Source of the DNA: Bryoerythrophyllum caledonicum
Taxonomy: Eukaryota > Streptophyta > Bryopsida > Pottiales > Pottiaceae
Assembly (NCBI GenBank): GCA_963971425.1
Contig: OZ020514.1
Coordinates: 46,963,527-47,027,526, forward strand
Direction of reading: 5' to 3'
DNA: 64,000 nt
Numbering within the stretch: the stretch's first letter is position 1; every line of letters begins with the position of its first letter. The translations under genes were made by a program, and so were the position numbers. Below are positions 54,922-64,000 of this stretch, one piece after another. The notes beneath the pieces are model-generated. The model made no database searches. It saw only the letters and a list, made by a program, of their open reading frames with translations, and was not told the DNA's origin.

Positions 54922-57427
54922 TCAAGCAGTTGTAATACAATCTATATACACCCACGTCGGTTCAAATTCACTTTCTTCAACCCAATTATTCCCATGAGTA
55001 GAATTCCATGTGTCCGGACTCACATGACGCATGGATGCAGGTTTGTAGTATTGCACTTTAATCTCATGAGAATGTTCACGATCCAAATGCAGATTTGTCA
55101 TTGCTAAGGCAATCCAAAATGGACGGACCCCTCCATCAGCAGGACATACCAAAAACATATAGCCCTTGTGCACATCTCTACCAACCCGAAACGATGGAGG
55201 GGGACAATAACGTCGTTGTCTAATGAATGGAGGATCTTTTGCATAATCTTCTCTCAACGTACCGTCAATCTCATATTCATCCACCATAAATGGAGCGTAT
55301 CTAGATAGTGGCCAAAATCCCTCTCATAGGGAAGGCGATTCTTCCAATGGCACGTCGAGAGCAGCCTTAACACCCCTCCAATAGTACATAATATGTTCAT
55401 TCTTCTTCCTGTATTCACCCAAGAGATCCTCATTTGCCATAGACTCCCAAAGACTTAGAAACCCAGAGATGCCCTTTATAACTTCATCATAGTTTTCATG
55501 ACGTTGCGGAATAAGGGGAAGTGGTTGTCCACAAAGCAACATTGGCTTACCATCCGCCATTAGTTTCCAAAGTTGAATTCCTCCATTCTCCATTGGCAAC
55601 CAATCCCTATTTGTACAAAGAATTTTGTACTGCATCTTTGGCAATCCATCTGAGCCCTTGTAGAACTTGAATTGTTGGCCCTTTGTATGACTTGTAAGGG
55701 CCTCTTTGCCAACACACAAATACCCTTCTAAAAAGCCCTTGAAGTCAGGCACTACTTCAATGAGGTGTGGTATGGCTGGCTTCACCTCAACATCCATGAA
55801 TGACTTCATGAAGAGTGGGATCGTTGGATAGCTATTTGATTTAAGTTTGGTACTCCATCTCCCAAACATTGCATCAATATCTTTGTGAGTATGACCAACA
55901 AGCAAGAAGTTGACATATACTTCACGAAAAATACCCATATGAACAAGGAGGGAGAAGAAAGCAAACAAATATCTATTATTATTGTCTCATGTGGCATTAC
56001 CCAACTGCATTTGGAGAATTGGTGGCAACTGTTTCGCAAGAACATGTTCAACTGGTGGAACAACAAGAGATCCAAGGCACACATTAGCATCCGCAAGCAC
56101 TGCCTCAAATAAACGAGAAGCTCTCCCTCTTGTACATAAATCATGAGATATATTTACGGGGGGTCTCTCTAAGTCCCGAAGTAACATAGCAATGGATCCA
56201 ACAGTGTGATTCGAGTCGGTGGGGAAGATGTCAAGACTATAATGCGCATAGCGGACATCTCCATGTCCATGCGCAATCATTCGAGTTGCAACCACAGGGA
56301 GTTTCGTGAAAGACTCTGTTGTTTTATTTGTATGAGAAAAATGGGGAGATGATGTTATGTTGTGGTCCATTTTATCATAGATGATGCACACAACCTCCTC
56401 TGGATTTTCCTTTGAGCTCTATAGGTTCCCATAATGTAGGATACGATGAGTCTGTTGAGAGGCCTGATGAAATCATAATTTGACTTCCCACATTTGATAT
56501 GCGGAGGACCCCCACGTAGTAGCCTTCTTTAATTGCTTAAGTTGGTTGCATCTCCCACAACAAGCAAAGTTATCACCAGGCTTCTAAGTGAAGTATTGTT
56601 CAAATTCAGAGCTTTAAATTCGACTAAGACCTAACAAGGATATTGGATTGACACCAAATCTTGCATTCACCGCATTCACTTTGAATAGCACTTCACCCCA
56701 CTGAAAAGAGGACGGAAGATGTTTAGTGCCAAGTGTAGTAGTTTTGTTAGGACTATGATCAGCACCATCGTCAAGTATGTTGTGCAAAGTAGCAATTTCT
56801 GAAGGATATGAGTGTGGGGCTTCTTTGTACCAGTATTTCCATGTGGCCCTGCTCGCACTTCATCCTTTGCGTCACTATTGTACTGATAGAATGTAGCTCG
56901 GCTGATCCCATGATAGTATACCACGCATCTTGGCAAACATCAATTCCATCAAGCTTCACCACACGGTTCCCATTGGAATCCATGTGCATTTGCCTATGCA
57001 CATCGAGCAAAACATGTTTCCGAAAATATACACCTCCAATGTCGCGATGATCTTGGGAGTGAAGTACCAAAATTGTACACTATGGAAATCGTTGCGTACA
57101 ATTTCTCGGACAACAGAGGGTGCTTGCCATAGAGTTGATCGACTTTGCAATAAGAAGTATTTCTTTCTTTGATGGAGAATGATCCACTGCCCTCTGACAA
57201 TTGCTTTCTTACTATCGCACACCAACTTTTGGTCCGCGATGAAATACTTTAAGAGCAGCATTATAAATGCTTGTTTGCTCTTGGTTATATAAACTCACAT
57301 GAGGAAGGGGTTGAAGGATAACGCGCTTTGAAAACCAAGACGCTCGAGGAATACTCTCACATGCAGCAACATCTGGAGGCAAGGTTGGTTGTACTCGAAC
57401 ACCTCTATCATATGATGCATCGTCCAT
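54922..57427 (-). pseudogene. Second DUF7869-type transposase-like gene (element B), decayed
   Basis: Read from 57427: ASWFSKRVILQPLPHVSLYN; then DVHRQMHMDSNGNRVVKLDG followed by IDVCQDAWYTIMG; GDNFACCGRCNQLKQLKKAT; ILQMQLGNAT; REVYVNFLLVGHTHKDIDAM (about 55880); ISGFLSLWESM; and a C-terminal CPPPSFRVGRDVHKGYMFLV. This aligns along its length with 39128-41866. It has several frameshifts and stops (a TAG near 56587, a TGA near 56478, others at 56418 and 55327). The MDN aspartate of the partner copy is a Gly here (QLGN) and GHTHDDID reads GHTHKDID, so it is inactive. It marks a separate, older relative of element A. Confidence 0.75.
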
Positions 57428-58700
57428 CTACAAAGGATCATATTAAAAGGGATCAAGGAATCGTTAGCCAATTGTACGGAAAATTGTCAGAAGACAATTC
57501 AATGAAAAGGGAATACAATGAATGAAATAATGATTATCATCGACTCGAGGATAATCCCTCATCTGAAATTGAATTTGTCAATGTCTTACGCGGGCATTTA
57601 CATCTACTCAACTCTATGATAACATCTGGTATAAAAATTGTTCTACAAAAGAACAAGCTAAATATTCATAACAACGCATTGAACATATTGTGGTCATAAT
57701 CATTCTACATCTAAAATGTTGTTGCCTGAAAACATCATAATAAACATCGAAAGGTCTGGAATATATCATTGACGACATCATACTTGCCTCAATAGGACGC
57801 TTCAAATCATCCTCGGTTCAAGAATAATGTGTAAATTATTATTACGCACAGATTGGATCAAAAATTACATAACCATTGCATAGACATAGAAAAGAGGAAA
57901 TCTGAAATTAACCTTTGACATGCAAGTTGTGTATCATAAGATTGAAGGCAGTTATCTTCGACTCGAGGATAATCTCAAAAGAAAATATTATGGAAACTAA
58001 AAAACTTGTTTAAATTTTTTCAATGAGATTTGTTCAAGGATGATACAAATAGGCATCATACTCACGAATTGAATGAGCATTCCTATGATTATTTTGGATT
58101 TCAAATTTTTGAATAGCTTTAAATTGAGATGAGTTGTCTCGACTCGAGAATAATTAACACATTTATAGACATACAATATCCAATGAGCTCCCCAATGCTA
58201 CAGTAATCCCAAAATTTTTGGAACAATTTATACAAAAAAATTCTCTCTGCGCACTTCACAGCAAAAACAGAAGTCAAAGAACACAACAGAAAAAAACATA
58301 ATGGCTTCGGCCGCGATAAGAAGACCATACAATAACTGTTCCACGGATCAATGTTTAGTGCAACACTTGCATACCCTAGGAGAATATGAATCCAGCCAAT
58401 GGACTAGAAACACAATCACAGACTCTTATACGTCTACATAAAAATCCTTCAACAATATTGACAAATACAGTATCTTACTGCCAAGAAGCAAGATCCTAGA
58501 GCACGAACAAGGGAGCCGAGGCAAATTGCAGAGATGATTAGAGAGGTGAGAGAAAGAAATGACTTTCTTGTACTGAAAGTATTAAAGTTATAAGCGGAGC
58601 CGTGCACAAAAACCGGAGCTGGGTGGAAAAGAGAATTTTCAACAACATTATATGGGAGGAAAAAAATATACTTTAATAATGGCACTACTTTTCAGCTGAC
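57428..58700. promoter_or_regulatory. B-type palindromes upstream of the second DUF7869 gene
   Basis: Inverted repeats at 57532-57556 (GATTATCATCGA / TCGAGGATAATC), 57951-57974 (TTATCTTCGA / TCGAGGATAA) and 58133-58154 (TGTCTCGACTCGAGAATAA). They share the CTCGA-N-TCGAG core with the A-palindrome but have TTATC/GATAA arms in place of TTTAG/CTAAA. They lie on the 5' side of the minus-strand gene, as the A array does for its gene. No other gene is supported here. Confidence 0.65.
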
Positions 58701-61687
58701 GAAGAGCATTTCTTGGTATCAAGGTCACACTAATTTAAGAAGGCAACCAACTCAAATGAAACAAAATTAAACTAGCTATGAGTATTTATTATTTGTATCC
58801 CAAGAAAAACAACAATACAAAGCAAATCAAAACTTCTTCCGATAAGATAGGATCTTCTAATAGTTTGAAAACTGAAAATTAGTTTTTTTCCAATAATTAA
58901 AACAACAATAAAAGTTATTTTTAAAATAGCAAAAAAATTTATACAAAAAAATACTGAATTAAATTTAGAAAATGACCTTAATATGTAATTTAAATCAATT
59001 TGACCAAAAACAATTTAGAAACTTAAAAGATTTTATCTTTTTAATTCATTTTACTATTGTTTTTGAAATGAAAATAAAAACAAATTTTGATTTTAATCTC
59101 AGAATACAAAACATAAAAGTGAGAAAACTTTAATTTTATAGAAACTGTACAAAATAACCTTATTTTTCTCTAAAAAAAGTTCTTTACAAAAATGTTACAA
59201 ATTCTTTTTTGCACCAAAATAGTAAACTAAAAACATGATATCAATATCAGTTTTGTATATCCTATTGTTTTTTTTAATTTGAAAAGTCGTCCAATTTTGT
59301 TAAATTGATTTCTATCAAAGGAAAATATTTAAATAATAATAAATTTTTACAAGCAAAAAAGTCAAATTTTTAAAAATATATCAAATCAAATTTTACTTAA
59401 TGGCTAGTTTGAGCACATGAAAAATGAAATATTCAACTCAAATTGTAAAAATTTCTATATTCAAATTTTTTACAGCAAAACAAAACAACCAATAGTAGTC
59501 AAACTTAAAAGTCACTTTGAGAAAGTGATAATCATCAAACTAATTGTCTATGGAAATGGAAATAAAAAACGTAGAGTTTTTTGCAAAGAACTAGAAATAC
59601 ATTTTCACTTAATATGACTTCTTATATTCAAGATCAAAAAAATGTTATTTTGGGAGGCCACTCTGTCTTCAAATTTGTATACAAGTGTAGTAATGTCGTC
59701 TTTATTGGAGGGTTATTTACCAAGTAGAAAAGATAACAAGACATGGTATTCTTTGAAATATTAAAGGTAAATCGTAGTGAGGGCTTGTACCATATATGTA
59801 TTCATCATTTCTTCATTGGGTCATTAAAAATGTACCTCAGATTTTTTATGTGTAATCTTCTTAACACTTCAACGTAAAAGTGAAAGTCCATAGCAATCTC
59901 AAAGCGACGTTCAAAACACATGTATTGAAGAAAAATAACGAAAACAAAGACAAGGTGATGAATAATAAAACAAATCCAAACAACGCAAACACTACAAAAA
60001 CGTGAATGTTCGTTGAAAAACAAATTTCAAGAGTCTAAAAAATCTTTGTAGTCAAGCTTCTGGAGTTCTTGGGAGAAATTAAAGCATATGGTGCACTTAA
60101 ATACTTTAGAGAAGTGTGCAACCAAAGATGCATGTACTCTAGGAGTAAACAAATTCAAATTTGCAAAGCATTTAACACATGGAAAGATCATTAAAATCAT
60201 ACGGTAGCTGCTGAAGCTCTAGAATTGTAGACAACCAATATTCATTAGAGTCTATCATTCAGTCCCTATGCCCCATTTTTCCATGGTAAGATATATGTAT
60301 TGAGTACTTAAATCTTTAGTATTTAATCTAATGCTAATCTACTTATAACCGTGTTTCATGATGTTAAAGCAATGTATTTAACATGTTCTCTCTTTTCAAT
60401 ATTTATCCATTATGTATAAATTAGACCTTACTTTAATTCCAAGTAATTTCTACAACTTTTGTTAGTGTGTACCCCAAGAAGATATTTCACTTTCGTTTAA
60501 GACAAATGAAATTTTAAATGTACTTCACCTCCTTCTCTTAGTGATAAAGGTTTGAATTTATTATCAATTAATTCTAAACATTGTTTACCCTGAGTACTTC
60601 ATGATCAAATTTTAATGCATAAAATAGTAAGTCATTATTTGAGATAAAAATTAAGATTTATAAGAAATTTAGTTTTTTCTAATTTTAATGAATATACATC
60701 AAGCATAGAAATTCGTTAAAATATGCGAAGAAACATAAAACAAAACTACTGAATCTTGAAGATGCTTTGCTTCCAAAATGTTGCGAATAACTAAAGTATA
60801 GATTTTGGTTTCATACAACTACTGAAAGTCGGTTTAGCATGCTAATAATTTGTATGTATAATTAATTTTTTTAAGTAATGAGAGTTTTTTGGTTGTAACA
60901 AAGAATTATCCATTATTTCAATTTTTTTGTAAAAATATGCACTTATGATAACTGTAAAATTTGTATCCCTATTTGTAAAAAATGCATGTATTTTCAAAAC
61001 AGTACAACCCTTTTATATTTATGATAAATACAATATGTGGAGGGTATTACAAGTGTTTTGGCATTGTAGCATCTTTTTCACATTATACACTATAATCTTC
61101 CAGTCTCTGCGTTGGAGTGGTACAAAAATTTGTGAGATTAGACGATGAGTAGTATACGTGAAGATCACATAGTTGAAAATGGTAAAATGAATATTAATTT
61201 ACTTTTCTACATACACTTTGCACTAGACTCAAAAATTCTAGAAGGTTTAGGTTATCATAAGTACATATTTTTACAAAAAAATTGTAAAGGCTTTTTTGGG
61301 ATCAAAGAAGTCAAACTGATGTTTCATGGAGGCTGCCTGCTACCGGCATCTGACTAGGTGTTGTTGGAGGGGCTCTTCAACCAATCACGCATCGAAACTC
61401 GCCCTGTTGAGTGCCCGAAAAGCTAAACGAGCTGCCGCCTAGTGTTTTAGAGAGAAACCTGTGATGGAAATATTGGGGTTGAATTTGTGAATGAAAACGT
61501 AGGGAACTTTACTTTTTTCATTGTTCAAAAATTCCTTTTTGGAGATTTTGAGATCGATATTATAAAAAGATACATTTTGATTTTCAATTAGTTTATAAAA
61601 GTATTCTAGAATGTTATTAAATCGCGAAGCAATTTATAATGAATCAATGAGTTAACTTAATGTTCTTAAGTTATATTTAGAGACAAA
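58701..61687. other. AT-rich DNA without supported genes
   Basis: Homopolymer-rich and AT-rich throughout. Short frames on both strands (for example 59417-59617, 60945-61148 and 61145-61357) have no recognisable features. Nothing else is seen. Confidence 0.45.
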
Positions 61688-61832
61688 TTGAATTGGTTCA
61701 TTGAGGATATTCTATATTGACTTAGTTCATTGAGGATATTCTATATTGAATTAGTTCATTGAGGACATTCTATATTGAATCAGTTCATTGAAGATATTCC
61801 ATATTGAATTAGTTCATTGAGGATATTTATAT
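61688..61832. repeat. 29-bp tandem repeat, five copies
   Basis: The unit TTGAATTAGTTCATTGAGGA-TATTCTATA starts at 61688, 61717, 61746, 61775 and 61804, with one to three differences per copy. Confidence 0.9.
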
Positions 61833-62035
61833 GTACATGTGAGAGACATTCTAAATTACATAGATATCCTTGATATTACACCCAATTTCATCCTTAAGTT
61901 CTCGTGATTTGCCAAAATATGTTCATAATGCAACACAGTGCAATATTTGGTAGTGAACGAATCATTCTTGCTAAATTGTGTAGAACAGATGGAAAAAATC
62001 CCATAATGTTGAAATTTTACATTGAAGAATACCTA

Positions 62036-62562
62036 TTAACTCCTAAAGGACGAAGTGTCAAAAATGGGATGTCTGAAAGTTTACTCGGATTCCGATGGTG
62101 TCAATTTCTATAACTCCTCTTAAAAATTTTTTACTGTTGAAGGGCATTTCTAAGACCTTAGTGAGAACAACTTTTTCTTGAATTAGAGAGTTGATGAAAT
62201 GGATACAAGGTTTTGATTTTCACATGGGGAGTGCACGCATCTCAGGCACGTCGGAAAACCTTGCTAGGACTCTCTATTGAATGTGAGATTCCCAATACTT
62301 GTAAGTAATATTATTTCCTTCGTAGTGTCACAAACAAGTTCTTGACTTTAGTGACAAATAGCATACTAGTCCTAACCCAAGTGAAACATTTCAAGACATT
62401 ATCACTCTATGTCTGAGAGATATCAAAAAATACTTCTTCTTTTCTACATCGAACTTAGAGATCTTTAAATTGTTCACTTTTTATTTTCTTATTCATTGCA
62501 CTAGAATCCAACAAGTTTGGAGTGTTTTTTGTGTGAAATTGTTCCGGTAGCTTAGGGGTTAA
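62036..62562. mobile_element. TTAACCCC-family element, third copy
   Basis: Left end TTAACTCCTAAAGGAC and right end TAGCTTAGGGGTTAA are inverted. The interior shares TTTTCTACAT and TTAGAGATCTT with 2766-3700. No clear target duplication (ACCTA against TCAAA). Confidence 0.5.
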
Positions 62563-62639
62563 TCAAAGTGCTTATGGAAGCATATAGAATGAAGTAAATA
62601 AAATGAAAGAAATATTTTTTTTGGTAAAGTGTTAAATGA

Positions 62640-63660
62640 ACGAACGCACCGTTTCCATGAAATTTTTAGTTGAATATGATTCGTCAATCATCCATCACGG
62701 CCGTTAGGCAACGGATGATATCCATTGCGCGGTCATGGAGGAACGTGGTAGGAACGCCGACCTAAAACCGCCACCGCCATTTCACTCTCCTCCTTCTCGA
62801 TACCGTCGTGAGTCTTTGTGTGTGCGGGTGAGTTGGTTTTTGTGTGTCGTCGTGTGTTAGCGTGTGTTTAGTTGTGTGTGTGAGTGAGTGTGTTATTGTG
62901 AGTGTGTGTGTGTGCGCGCCTGGAAACCAACGTTGTCATCTTGTTTCATGTGAGCGAGAGTTTTGCAAGGATTTTGTGAGGTCTCTTTACGGCCGTTTTT
63001 GTGTGGACAAGTTGATTTGGATGTGTAGGCTTAGGGTTTGATTAGAAAGGGTTCCTTTTTTTGCGTTTTCAAGGTTTCCAGATTGCGAGGAGTTTTTAAA
63101 GGGTTTTGCGTTAGCTCTGACAAAATTAGGTTCTTGTCTGAGAGTCTTGCAAAGGTTTCACATACCTCAATTCTGCGAGTGCTCATAGCGATTCTACGAC
63201 TTTGTATTGCAATTGAGTGTTCTATAAGTGAGAGTGTTTTTAGATTGGAATTATTGTGTGAGCGATAGGATTTGTAAGTTGGTTTTTATATGCTGCTGGT
63301 GTGCTTTCAGGGAGCTTGTCAATTGATCTACTCTATATACATCCAGTAAGTTCAGCAGATTTCCTTTTGAATTCAACTTTTGACATTCAATATAGAAACT
63401 ATGTGTATGTGCTTATATATGTCTTTGGGGTTGGATGTGTATGTACATTTGTGACTGTGAGTCTAAATGTGTTGTCGGCTGGTGATGGAACTAACGTTTT
63501 ACAATTCAACTTGATGTGTAGCATGCTTTGAAACACATATTATTAACAAATATCATATCAACAACATTGTTGGTAATTCAGAGGTGCAAAAATAAACATT
63601 TTATAAATCTGACTACAGATGGCTAGTGCTGAATGACTTACTACTGCATAATATGAAATT
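62640..63660. other. Possible 5' gene region, GT-rich microsatellite
   Basis: A GT-rich microsatellite (GTGTGTGTGAGTGAGTGTG-like) lies at about 62843-62915, just after a GC-richer stretch (62700-62820) that could be a promoter or leader. Frames 62844-63041, 63038-63268 and 63301-63531 are low-complexity or unrecognised; I do not call them genes. Confidence 0.3.
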
Positions 63661-63724
63661 CAGCAATTCTAGGAGTCTATTGTAGAGTGTAAGACGTAGA
63701 GCATTGCCGGAAACAACCGTTTTG

Positions 63725-63910
63725 GAGTTGCAATTCATCCTCAAGCCAAGGATAAACTCCATGTATGATATTGTGTGAAGATGTAGTCCATCAATTCTGC
63801 AATGTCAGACCAACGTATTAAGACGTGATCTATAGCCAAAAACAACCATAATTGAGTTGCAATTTATCCTCAAGTCGAGGATAAACTCTATGCACAATAG
63901 AGTGCACAAT
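63725..63910. repeat. Two tandem B-type palindrome cassettes
   Basis: GAGTTGCAATTCATCCTCAA / CCAAGGATAAACTC (63725-63758) and TTTATCCTCAA / TCGAGGATAAA (63863-63885) are 128 bp apart within repeated context (AACAACC, GAGTTGCAATT, AAACTC-ATGCA). The second is nearly perfect. They resemble the B palindromes at 57532-58154 and may belong to an element continuing past the window. Confidence 0.65.
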
Positions 63911-64000
63911 ATGTAGTCTCGCATTTCTAAACTGTTAGTGGTAGGATGTAAAGAGTTCAAGATTTGATTTACTCAACGATGCAGAAGTCATGTTTTATCC

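Overview
This window is a gene-poor, repeat-rich stretch of a plant (streptophyte) nuclear genome. Four things point there: CCCTAAA-type telomere-like repeats, a CACTA transposon with a TNP1-type gene, an Athila/Tat-lineage retrotransposon primed by tRNA-Asp, and a GDP-mannose 4,6-dehydratase gene split by a spliceosomal intron. I cannot name the species. The only ordinary housekeeping gene is GDP-mannose 4,6-dehydratase (8430-9831, minus strand).

Left part (1-14.3 kb): small inverted-repeat elements (2164-2557; 2766-3700; a nested pair at 10472-12106 and 10493-11569), a possible SINE (7604-7846), and two tandem copies of an NLI/FCP1-type phosphatase-like gene (4404-5094 broken, 5352-6182 open). 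The dehydratase follows. Its upstream region carries diverged direct repeats that the nested transposon pair splits.

Middle part (14.3-53.9 kb) reads best as one nested insertion complex. An old Ty3/gypsy element, here called X (minus strand, LTRs 14318-14674 and 53590-53932), was cut inside gag by a very large DNA transposon, here called A (18268-52639). The two gag halves meet at the same codon region. A has inverted ends ACACCATATTCGTTATATTG and a probable AGAG target duplication. A was later hit by a CACTA element (27376-33443, TSD AGA) and, inside its right inverted end, by a young Athila/Tat-type retrotransposon (42972-52632; LTRs differ by 4 substitutions and a 2-bp indel). Without these two, A is about 18.6 kb.

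Element A carries two divergent gene blocks. The minus-strand block (about 25.2 to 19.7 kb) encodes a ParB-like domain, a beta-class N4/N6 amino-methyltransferase-like domain, a coiled coil and an NLI/FCP1-like pseudophosphatase domain. The plus-strand block (39128-41866) encodes a large DUF7869-type, transposase-like protein. Both are preceded by arrays of a 21-bp palindrome (half-site TTTAGCTCGA). Upstream of the DUF7869 gene these lie at a strict 46-47 bp period. More copies sit in introns of the minus-strand gene. Two long foldbacks alternate with palindromes upstream of that gene.

Right part (53.9-64 kb): a decayed second DUF7869 gene (54922-57427, minus) with its own upstream palindromes of different sequence (half-site near TTATCCTCGA) but the same CTCGA-N-TCGAG core. 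Then comes AT-rich DNA with no gene I can support, a 29-bp tandem repeat, another small inverted-repeat element, and two more palindrome cassettes at the window end. The repeated pairing of a DUF7869-type gene with a matched palindrome family is the best candidate for an undescribed system: a giant plant DNA transposon family with its own DNA-binding sites and a DNA-modification gene.
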